Shown piece by piece: positions 56,771-64,000 of a stretch of 64,000 nt of DNA; within the stretch, counting starts at the first letter, position 1; every line of letters starts with the position of its first letter. The notes beneath the pieces are model-generated. The model saw nothing but the letters and a program-made list of their open reading frames with translations, did not search any database and had not been told where the DNA came from. The DNA lies in the NCBI GenBank assembly GCA_011037195.1, contig JAAEAF010001973.1:62001-126000 (forward strand). The letters are read 5' to 3'. Origin of the DNA: Triatoma infestans (lineage: Eukaryota > Arthropoda > Insecta > Hemiptera > Reduviidae). The translations under genes were made by a program, and so were the position numbers.

Positions 56771-57743
56771 GATGACCACAAAAAGAAAATACCATGGAAA
56801 ATAGCTCTGAAACAAACTCTTAATTTAAAGTCTCTACTGAAATCGCTTTGAACATATGATCTTCAGCTTTGGAGAGATCAATGGTCACACAAATCTTCTC
56901 ATCAACACTTTACGAACAATTCTAGTTCTAGATAGAAAATTAAAACGGAGATGGCCTCAAGACTTGCTACTGACTGACAGACAACAGTGGATAAAATTAT
57001 GAACTACGACAGGTTACATTTCAGTCCTATACAACATTTCTCACCAAAATGGAGACAAAGTATACCGGAGGACCATCCCTGGATGGGACGATATCTGTAC
57101 ACGTCATACACTCATTTTAAAGACCATAACATTATAGGCAGAATAAATTTTGTACTGGAACCGTATTACAATAAAAATTTAAAAAATTAATAAGTAAATA
57201 AAAATAAAAAGCCAGAAAGGCAGAAATTAAAAATGCATTACCCTAATTTCTATGTAAAATAGGTTAAAAAAAATAAAATATATTATGTCATAAAAGGGAA
57301 AAGTGACATTATGACGTGTACGCTTATTATTTAAATTGAACACCTCCGCTTACATCGTGTTTTAATACAGAGTGTTACGTATAATTTAGTTGTTAGAGGG
57401 ACATATTTTGTGAAACAATCAGACAGCGGCCAGTACTGGTTGTAATTATATTATAGATTTTCCTTATTATGGACGGAAAATTAATTTCTAAAAATACATC
57501 TGTCTGCCATAGTGTTTTTCTCTAATAAATAAAGGTTATTTTCTGTAACTCTCTAGATTGTTTTTTTACTGTCTATCATTGATAAAATAGATAACATAAC
57601 TGGGAGGGAGTTAGAATACTAGAAGAGCTATTTTCATCTAATGGAATGTTCTTCTAATCTACCAGGTTATATGGGAATCTCAGGAAATTAGGAAATTGAT
57701 AGGCCGGCCAAATTGGTCGCTTTACTCCAAATCATTAATCCCG
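56771..57743. other. Non-coding stretch
   Basis: An open frame of 67 codons at 56987-57190 has no recognised motif. The rest is AT-rich. Confidence 0.45.
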
Positions 57744-58920
57744 AAGCTATCTCTGGACGCATTGTCTGACTATCTCCCAGGCATGGGCATCTTCACAGAT
57801 GAGCTCTCGATGGCTTATCAGACAACTGTAAAAAGCTGATCGGCCGTTCGAACTACTAGGAGGAGTTGGTGTGCTTGTCAGTGTAAAGTATAAGTCTTCC
57901 ATGGTCTTCATATTGTTCTTCACAAAATAACTTGAAGAGACGTTCACATTTGGCACTAGCTTTAATAGCATTGATACACTTTATAACTAAATTTAGTACT
58001 TCATTTAGAACAGGCGAAATGTTTTTAGCTACCAGGTTTTCTCTGTGACAATGCACAAGAAGCATTTCTGGATTCCCATCTTTCATTAATTTTAAGCAAC
58101 AATTTTTCTTGCCCATCATATTAGGAGCACCATCTGCAGCACAAGATATTATATTTTTCATTGGTATATTATTGACATCTAAATAATTTTTTAGCTCCCT
58201 ATATATATCTTTAGAGGTTGTGGTGCTTTCTAATGATTTACACAACAACAAAATCACCTTTATCAATATATCTTACGTAAGTTATAAGTACGGCCTCACT
58301 GTCTCTCAAAGTTGATTCATCCATTTGCACCGATAATTTTCTTGTTTTCAGCTTTTCAACAAGTTGTATTTCAATATCCCCACACATTTCGTCTATTCTT
58401 CTGCTAACAGTATTGTTACTAGTGGCATAGCTTTAACGTCTTGGTCATCTTTTTCCAGAACCGTTTTAAGAAATGCTGATATTGATGGTTTGATTAAATT
58501 CTCTCCTATAGTATGACTTTTCCCAGATTTAGCGATGACTAATGAAATTTGATAACCAGCCTCAATAATAAGATTGATAGTTGTATTATGAGCAGTAAAT
58601 AGAGACTTTAATGTTACTCTTTTTTCAAAAATCTTCTTTAAAGTTTGAAAGTAATTGAATTAATATGTTTAGACTTATTGAATTAATAAGTTATGAATTA
58701 AATTTGAAAGATTTGAATTAATATGAACCTAATGTTTCGCCTTCAAATGTGCCTCAAGAGACCTCGTTTCATTGATTAGTTGGTCAAGCATTGTTGGCAT
58801 AAAAAACAAAAAGGTGACCGTTTATTGTGGACAGCGAGTATGAAACCAAATTTTAAATATTCCTCCGAATTCTGGCGAACTTTTTTCTTGCTTGCACCAC
58901 TCACTTCACTATGGGCTGAA
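57744..58920 (-). pseudogene. hAT transposase relic, ZBED-like
   Basis: The minus strand encodes a hAT-superfamily transposase of the ZBED5-like group. The N-terminal part is at about 58900-58735, with Y-L-K-F-G-F-I and C-F-L-C-x-x-C, then S-L-E-A-H-L-K-A-K-H of a BED zinc finger. Next come T-I-G-E-N-L-I-K-P (about 58500), N-N-T-V-S-R-R-I-D-E-M (about 58400) and V-Q-M-D-E-S-T-L (first catalytic Asp, about 58325). Then follow C-A-A-D-G-A-P-N-M-M-G (second catalytic Asp, about 58140) and H-C-H-R-E-N-L-V-A-K (about 58040). The C-terminal dimerisation region is truncated at about 57744. Frameshifts near 58430 and 58266 inactivate it. A hAT-like terminus survives at 59513. Confidence 0.85.
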
Positions 58921-59242
58921 AGAAATGAATATAAGATATAAGATAAAAATAATATGAACTGGAGTGAACGTAGACCAAAAATATATATTTAAATATGTAT
59001 GGCACATTTACCCCACCGCAAAAAAACGTGCTTATTCATTTGACAAACTTTCTGGAAAATGATGCTTCTAAAACTGAAATTATTAAAAATTACCACTTGA
59101 ATTTACATACCATTCATATATCACTTATAATACAATGTATATATTTTTTAAAACAACGAGACTTTTACAACAATTTAACGGATGCTCATTTCAAATTAAC
59201 ACCAACGATGAATGCTGAGTGTCACTGCGAACACTGCATAAA
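58921..59242. other. hAT upstream region, non-coding
   Basis: The presumed 5' region of the hAT relic. A short open frame at 58995-59246 has no recognised motif. Confidence 0.4.
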
Positions 59243-59300
59243 ATGAGATCCCGGCAGTAAGCATTTCGCGCCATTCAGAACAAGTAGCGCGAAATGCTTA
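59243..59300. repeat. GC-rich inverted repeat
   Basis: AAGCATTTCGCGC (about 59259) is mirrored by GCGCGAAATGCTTA (about 59288), with outer CCGGC/GCCGG extending the pairing. It lies within the presumed hAT 5' region and may be a subterminal structure. Confidence 0.65.
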
Positions 59301-59484
59301 GCGCCGGCCCAGTAGAACCAGTAGTTTAACTCTAACGTCTAACAATGAAATCACGGCTACTAACTTGGCGGACAGAAGTTACTTGTACTGGACGTTTACC
59401 CAGCTCGAGTAGCCGCCATACGGTTAACTTAAACTCTGGACGAGTTCATTTTCGAATTGGCCCCCTCAACAATCGAATCGTGGG

Positions 59485-59513
59485 GCGTGAGCCCCACGTT
59501 GGGAAACACTGGT
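59485..59513 (-). mobile_element. hAT terminal sequence
   Basis: On the minus strand the end reads CAGTGTTTCCCAACGTGG and continues into CTCACGCC, which is the classic start of many hAT elements. It closes at 59513. The partner end to the left of 57744 was not found, so the element is truncated there. Confidence 0.65.
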
Positions 59514-59669
59514 TTAGAGATTTTTTTAGATCTAAGGAATCGGCTTGTTTTTCTTTAGAGTAGCCATACGGACTCAAAGGAACTTTGGACAATGTTGGGC
59601 TGGCACCCTCACCACCAATTCTGGGGGCCATTTTTTTTTTTTTTTTAAAGTCGACATTTGTGCTTATTT

Positions 59670-59735
59670 CTGGTAGGAAGCAAGTATTGCGATCATGTCA
59701 AATGTTCGAAATTGAAATTCCACCGGAGTGAACAA
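59670..59735 (-). repeat. Family H 3'-terminal scrap
   Basis: AGTATTGCGATCATGTCAAA, TTCGAAATTGAAATTCCACC. The hairpin is lost. Confidence 0.6.
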
Positions 59736-59838
59736 CATAATGATTAAAGTACATCAGAGGACGTCCTGAGATCGTAAGCAACCGCTCTAAGTCAGATGAA
59801 CATCCAGTCAATTCGACTTCAAAATACTTTCAATAAAT

Positions 59839-60107
59839 TTGGCTGTGTTTTACCAAAATGTTCGGGGACTTAACACAAAGTTAGATAAGTTTAGATCAAA
59901 TATCCAATCCATCAACTGTGATGTGTTGTTATTGTCAGAAACATGGCTTAAACAAAGTGCAACAGATAATGAGTTAAATTTGTTCAATTATAAAATTTTT
60001 CGTTTTGATCGAAATGGTCAAACTAGTGTTAAGATTAGAGGTGCTGGATTTCTCTTAGCCATAAGAAATTGTTTCAATGTTAAGCAACTCGATGCTCAAA
60101 TGTCTAA
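59839..60107 (+). pseudogene. LINE endonuclease N-terminal fragment
   Basis: The frame reads Y-Q-N-V-R-G-L-N-T-K-L-D (Asn-containing first metal-binding block), then C-D-V-L-L-L-S-E-T-W-L (catalytic Glu) and later R-G-A-G-F-L-L-A-I. This is the start of an apurinic-type endonuclease domain of a non-LTR retrotransposon (CR1- or RTE-like; clade not certain). It is intact for about 90 residues but is cut at about 60107, where the poly(A) tail of the minus-strand LINE begins. Its remainder is not seen within the window. Confidence 0.75.
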
Positions 60108-60134
60108 TACTTTTTTTTCCTTGGCATTGGCAGC

Positions 60135-61302
60135 CTATAGCCATACAGCCACTAACATTATTATGTTTAGGAAGGAAAAACAAAATTTATATTTTAATTT
60201 TTTTATTTCGTCTATAAAGTCTATCATTGCATCGTATATTTCCCGTATCATAGCATTTTCAAGAATCATTTTATAGTTAAATGGGGACGGTATGTATGGT
60301 GTTATATTTTCTAATAGTTCATTTCTCTTCTCGTCGTATTTAGGGCAAACCATAATTATGTGTTCGAGGGTCTCTGTGTCACCGCAGATTGTACATTTTG
60401 GAGAACTTACCATTGCTATTTTATTAAGATATTTATTGCAGATACCGTGATCTGTTCTTAGTCTGCATATAATGCTGCATTTTCTTTTTGTTATAGCCTC
60501 GCTTGTAACCAGGGCCTACCTCCGACTTTGGGGTTTATGTTTTTATAGAATTTACCTCTTCCATCGTCTGTGTACCTTCTTTGCCAAATTGCTAAGGCTT
60601 TCTTCTTTATAGCAGGCAGAACGTCTACATAAGGTAAGCACAGATGGAGGAATGTACCTTCTGTTATGGCACTTTTTGCCAGTTCGTCGGCTATCTCGTT
60701 CCCCTTAATACCTACATGTGATCTGATCCATGCGAACTCCACATTATTTTCCTTTTGCTTCATTTTAGACCATTGTCTGATTATTGATTTATTACATTAT
60801 TTATTTTAGACTGAAAATTGTTCATACTTTGTAAAGCGCTTAGACTATCAACCATTAAAATTACTTGACCAACATTTTCTCTTTCCAGGTAAAGAAGAGT
60901 TCGTAATATAGCAGTCGTTTCACAAGAATAGATAGAGGCTAAATTCGGTAATTTATACATTATCTCAGTTCCTTTTTGTGGGTCATATATGGAACATCCG
61001 CATTTGTCGTCCATGTTGGATCCATCCGTATATAACAAGTAACTGTTTAGCAAGATCTGTTCTGTACAGTATGTTTCATACTTTTTAAAATCAGTCATCC
61101 TATGAATATGAATGTCTAGATCCAAAATGTACTCGTTTTCATACGTCTCCAGTTTGTTACTATGACTTATTATTTCATAGTATGGTGAAGTGTCGATGAA
61201 ACTACATGTTAACAGTGGAGAGACTTTCTTCTGCCAAGTACAAGTTAAATCTTTTTCATTTAGCAAATTGTAGCAATTTTGGCCGCTGGAAATCATCAGA
61301 TT
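60135..61302 (-). pseudogene. LINE RNase H and C-terminal domain
   Basis: The domain would degrade RNA in the RNA-DNA hybrid. On the minus strand, Y-T-D-G-S-N (first Asp, about 61030), C-E-T-T-A-I-L (Glu, about 60925), M-V-D-S-L-S-A-L (Asp, about 60855) and, after a small frameshift near 60775, W-I-R-S-H-V-G-I-K-G-N-E-I-A-D-E-L-A (His and final Asp, about 60725-60675) are all present. So the RNase H active-site set is complete. The C-terminal zinc segment C-T-I-C-G-D..H-I-I-M-V-C-P-K-Y is at 60395-60330. Two or three frame breaks make it a pseudogene. Confidence 0.85.
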
Positions 61303-61375
61303 TATCTGTTAGTTGGCTCATCGGCCAGTGGGTATCATAAGAAAACACCAAAAATTTTTTAAGTGTTTTTTATTA

Positions 61376-61422
61376 ATAACCCGACGTTTCGACAAACATT
61401 GTTTGTCTTCTTCAGGGGCTAT
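61376..61422 (-). ncRNA. Hammerhead ribozyme candidate, best fold
   Basis: On the minus strand, stem I ATAGCCC pairs with GGGTTAT (7 bp, one G-U). The core CTGAAGA is followed by one extra A and stem II GACAAAC/AAT/GTTTGTC (7 perfect pairs), then GAAAC and GTC. Stem III is only A-C/G-U without a loop in the monomer, as in hammerheads that work as dimers. All invariant core bases (CUGANGA, GAAA, NUH) are present. Confidence 0.7.
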
Positions 61423-61566
61423 CTTAGAATGGGAAAATTTGTATGATCTATTACTACTTGTTTGACAGTCATAATTAAAGTATGACAGTATGTAATTAAA
61501 GTTATGACAGTCATAATTAAACATGTAGTGATAGAGCATATAAATTTTCCCATTCTAAGATAGCCC

Positions 61567-61599
61567 CTGAAGAAGACAAACAATGTTTGTCGAAACATC
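61567..61599 (+). ncRNA. Hammerhead-like motif, right arm
   Basis: Same core and stem II as the left arm, but the cleavage triplet is AUC (GAAACATC) and stem I is weakened (CGGATTAT). This arm is slightly decayed compared with 61376-61422. Confidence 0.55.
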
Positions 61600-61895
61600 G
61601 GATTATTAATAAAAAACACTTAAAAATTTTTTGGTGTTTTCTTATGATACCCTCTGGCCGATCAGCCAACTAACAGATACATCTTTTTCATTTAGATTTG
61701 CGACTCTTTTATAGAGATCTGGACAATACGCCATTACTCTAAGCATAAATCTATCTGATAGCATTTCTCTTCTTATTGAGAGTGGTAGTTCTCCTGACTA
61801 TGGAAGATTCTTCTCGACCGTTACTTGTATGAAGGAAAGGATTTTGAGTTTCGGTCTTTTTTTAACCAAAAATAAAAAAAACTTAAATTTTTGCC

Positions 61896-61927
61896 AACGT
61901 TTCGACAAATATATTGTCTTTTTCAAG
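61896..61927 (-). ncRNA. Degenerate hammerhead-like motif in the Penelope arm (left)
   Basis: On the minus strand: TTGAAAAA where CUGANGA is expected, hairpin GACAA/tata/TTGTC, then GAAACGTT. The flanking TGCC/GGCA stem is weaker here than in the right arm. C3 and G8 of the core are changed, so cleavage is doubtful. Confidence 0.45.
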
Positions 61928-62390
61928 GCCTACAACATATAAATACAATAGGTTATTTTTTGAAAGTCAAAATCAAAAACAAAAAAAAAAAACAGAAAGT
62001 AATAATAATTAAAATTATGGATTAATTTATAAAACATTTTTTTGGTTTACTTACATAAAAAATAATAAAAACTAATAAAAAATCTTTAAAACATATCCAA
62101 CTTGAAAACTTATGTAAAATTTAGAACTAAAAAGTTGAGAACACCTCAACAACACAGAGAAAAGTGAAAAAATAAACCATAGTGAAAGGCAGGCAGGTAT
62201 ATTTATAACGGGACTAGAGGAGAAAGGAGTCTATTTGGAAAAACAAGGTCAGGGATTAAGAAATCAGGTTATGATAAATTAAAGAGAGACGTTGGTATCT
62301 GTCCTATAATTAATAGAATTTTTCTCTTTTTTTATATAAAGCATTTCTAAAAAATTAAGTTTTTTCCTATTACGTTCAGTTGCCACGGCC

Positions 62391-62804
62391 ATGGGTAGCA
62401 GTTTAGGACCCATATTAGCAGACATTTTTATGACTGAATTAATTGAAATTTCCTTGAAAAAACTTCCTTTTAAAGTTCCCTTTTTCTTTAAATATGTAGA
62501 TGACTGCCTTACTGCTATTCCCTTACAATATATAGATACAGTTCTTGAAAACTTCAACTCCTTTCACCAGCGCCTTAAATTCACTCATGAAATTGAAACT
62601 AATGAACAGATCCATTTTCTTGACTTAACAATCCTGCGCCACCACAATTCTTTAATTACAGATTGGTATGTTAAACCTATTAGATCTGACCGGTATTTAC
62701 ATCTTAATTCCTATCATCCTTATTCCCAAAAAATCAATTTCCTCAAAGGTTTCACAAAACGTGTCCTCACCCTTAGCCACTCTAAATTTCACGAAAAAAC
62801 CTAA
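62391..62804 (+). pseudogene. Penelope reverse transcriptase, C-terminal part
   Basis: The frame (137 codons) begins M-G-S-S-L-G-P-I-L-A-D-I-F-M, the motif preceding the catalytic site, then has Y-V-D-D-C-L (62494-62511), the catalytic aspartate pair of Penelope RTs. Next are H-F-L-D-L-T-I (about 62613) and W-Y-V-K-P (about 62664), typical of the downstream thumb region. The N-terminal two thirds of the protein are missing. The ATG is an accident of truncation. A stop at 62802 separates it from the endonuclease frame, so one frame break lies between them. Confidence 0.85.
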
Positions 62805-63379
62805 ATATCCTATCGAAACTTTTTCAGAATAATGGTTATCCGAAATCTCTATGTAAACAAATTTTTGAATTGCCTCATAATAATAGCATTTTGCCCCGTA
62901 ATTCGGATAATAACCAAATCTCATCCTTGAATCCTAATTCCACATCTATTCCGAAATGTATCTCCTTTCCTTATATAAGAAACCTATCAGAAAAAATATC
63001 CAAAGTCCTCAGACCATATAACATTATCCTAGCACATAAAACAACGAATACAATACACAAACTTTTCACTAGATTAAAAGACCCTACGCCGACTGAATTA
63101 CAATCAAATATTATTTACAAAATAAATTGCCGGCAATGTACAGCCACGTATATTGGACAAACGAAACAATATTTAAAGAACAGGTTATACCAACACGACT
63201 ATGACTGTAGAAAAAACAAACCTAACTCTGATAACATAACAGCACTCACTAAACACCATACTGAAAAAAGACACGATTTTGACTTTTCTAACACCATTAT
63301 TTTGGCAACTGAACGTAATAGGAAAAAACTTAATTTTTTAGAAATGCTTTATATAAAAAAAAGAGAAAAATTCTATTAA
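62805..63379 (+). pseudogene. Penelope GIY-YIG endonuclease
   Basis: The frame at 62870-63379 carries the linker and nuclease domain. It has H-K-T-T-N-T-I, then Y-K-I-N-C-R-Q-C (GIY-equivalent tyrosine with the Penelope-specific CxxC), T-Y-I-G-Q-T-K (YIG block, about 63150), N-R-L-Y-Q-H (catalytic Arg, about 63180), H-H-T-E-K-R-H-D-F-D-F, and the tail E-M-L-Y-I-K (catalytic-type Glu, about 63340). The nuclease motifs look intact and the frame is open. It nicks target DNA to prime reverse transcription. The end of the gene lies inside the right inverted arm and so is repeated, reversed, at 62279-62385. Confidence 0.85.
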
Positions 63380-63726
63380 TTATAGGACAGATACCAATGG
63401 TCTCTCTTCAATTTATCACAACCTGATTTCTTAATCCCTGACCTTGTTTTTCCAAATAGACTCTTTTCTCCTCTAGTCCCGTTATAAATATACCTGCCTG
63501 CCTTTCACTATGGTTTATTTTTTCACTTTTCTCTGTGTTGTTGAGGTGTTCTCAACTTTTTAGTTCTAAATTTTACATAAGTTTTCAAGTTAGATATATT
63601 TTAAAGATTTTTTATTAGTTTTTATATTTTTTATTTTTTATGTAAGTAAACCAAAAAAATGTTCCATAATTTTAATTATTATTACTTTCTGTTTAAAATA
63701 ACCTATTGTATTTATATGTTGTATGC

Positions 63727-63758
63727 CTTGAAAAAGACAATATATTTGTCGAAACGTT
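63727..63758 (+). ncRNA. Degenerate hammerhead-like motif in the Penelope arm (right)
   Basis: Plus-strand counterpart of 61896-61927: TTGAAAAA, GACAA/tata/TTGTC, GAAACGTT, with TGCC before and GGCA after giving a 4-bp stem I. This is the position expected for Penelope terminal-repeat hammerheads, but two core bases differ. Confidence 0.5.
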
Positions 63759-63818
63759 GGCAAAAATTTAAGTTTTTTTTTTATTTTTGGTTAAAAAAAG
63801 ATCGAAACTCAAAATCCT

Positions 63819-64000
63819 GTTCTCCTGACTCATTAATTAGGGCATCCGTAGGAATAGATTTCAAAATACCGAGACAAAGTCTTAGGCAGTTATTCTGAAT
63901 AATATCCAGAGCTCGTAAATGCGTTTTACTTGCTTGTCCGTAAAAGATACAACCATAATCGAGAATAGCTCTAATACAACTTCTATAGAATAGCAAAGCC
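63819..64000 (-). pseudogene. RNase H LINE, RT C-terminal region (runs off the edge)
   Basis: On the minus strand, S-C-I-R-A-I-L-D-Y-G-C-I-F-Y-G and R-A-L-D-I-I-Q-N-N-C-L-R-L-C-L-G, then I-P-T-D-A-L-I-N-E-S-G-E. This is the thumb region following the RT in I/Jockey-like LINEs. The frame is cut by the Penelope insertion at 63818 and continues at 61787 downward (L-P-L-S-I-R-R-E-M-L-S-D-R-F). The catalytic RT core must lie beyond the right edge. Confidence 0.85.

Larger units (their letters stand above)
61303..61679. mobile_element. Palindromic insertion with paired hammerhead-like motifs
   Basis: Arms of about 138 bp (61303-61440 and 61542-61679) are near-perfect inverted copies around a 101-bp centre made of short TGACAGTCATAATTAAA-like repeats. 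Each arm contains a hammerhead-like motif (minus at 61383-61415, plus at 61567-61599). There is no ORF. It interrupts the RNase H LINE. It is built like the 12984-13282 element, but its sequence is unrelated apart from the ribozyme-like core. It may be two inverted Penelope-type terminal repeats without the coding part. Confidence 0.8.
61800..63818 (+). mobile_element. Penelope-like element with inverted terminal arms and 12-bp TSD
   Basis: A 2,019-bp insertion flanked by a perfect duplication GTTCTCCTGACT (61788-61799 and 63819-63830). Its arms 61838-62385 and 63303-63818 are inverted copies of more than 500 bp with few differences. The left arm is an inverted copy of the element's own 3' end, including the end of the endonuclease gene. 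Between them lie a truncated reverse transcriptase and a GIY-YIG endonuclease, the diagnostic pair of Penelope-like elements. Inverted terminal-repeat arrangements and 5' truncation are known for this class. A 38-bp extra segment (61800-61837) lies outside the left arm. The insertion is recent, judging from the exact duplication. Confidence 0.93.
60108..64000 (-). mobile_element. RNase H-bearing LINE, 3' part, with two nested insertions
   Basis: A minus-strand non-LTR element enters from the right edge of the window. Its order is RT C-terminal region (63819-64000), linker (61680-61799), RNase H and C-terminal zinc domain (60135-61302), and a poly(A) tail seen as T at 60108-60118. A Penelope-like element (61800-63818) and a palindromic element (61303-61679) are inserted into it. 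Reading across them, the host protein frame resumes: I-N-E-S-G-E before, then L-P-L-S-I-R-R-E-M-L after the Penelope element. It resembles I-type LINEs carrying RNase H. Confidence 0.85.

Overview
The window is AT-rich eukaryotic, arthropod-like (most likely insect) DNA. The evidence is a dense mix of insect-type transposon relics (Jockey-like, R1-like and RNase H-bearing LINEs, mariner, hAT, Penelope-like elements, tRNA-derived SINEs), a short TTAGG/CCTAA-type telomeric array, and many (CA)n, (AT)n and (AAT)n microsatellites. I found no convincing intron-containing host gene. The species cannot be fixed from the sequence; a hemipteran would fit but is a guess.

Layout. 1-10.6 kb: copies of one abundant non-coding repeat (called family H here), a clean hAT-type MITE with target duplication at 1328-2143, and a 5'-truncated Jockey copy at 5.0-5.7 kb. 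10.6-21.5 kb: two mariner relics, a palindromic element carrying two hammerhead-ribozyme-like motifs (12984-13282), Penelope and RNase H relics, the telomeric-like array, and more family H. 21.5-26.0 kb: one nearly full-length but broken Jockey-type LINE. 26-36.5 kb: Penelope endonuclease relic, R1-like relic, a mariner with most catalytic motifs, a DDE transposase scrap, two tRNA-like SINE heads, and family H. 36.5-37.9 kb: a repeat-poor island with the only long, intact, non-transposon-looking ORF (282 codons from its first ATG, with a polyadenylation signal just after the stop); its family is not certain. 38-46.3 kb: family H copies, a second Jockey tail, and one of two LTR-like repeats. 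46.3-48.6 kb: a GC-richer R1-clade reverse transcriptase bounded on both sides by (AAT)n, followed by a retroelement C-terminal fragment. 48.6-57.7 kb: a 39-bp minisatellite, family H, the second LTR-like repeat, and a retroelement tail interrupted by a SINE with a 13-bp target duplication. 57.7-64.0 kb: a hAT (ZBED-like) transposase relic, then a nest in which an RNase H LINE on the minus strand hosts both a palindromic hammerhead-bearing insertion (61303-61679) and a 2-kb Penelope-like element (61800-63818) with 12-bp target duplications and half-kilobase inverted arms.

The genes do not form a pathway; the window is a transposon graveyard with several young, well-delimited insertions. The two most notable themes are (i) repeated, structurally supported hammerhead-like motifs in at least three unrelated sequence contexts, and (ii) family H, whose termini (5' A-run plus TCTGGTGTG, 3' variable-loop hairpin) resemble a Helentron-type rolling-circle non-autonomous element.
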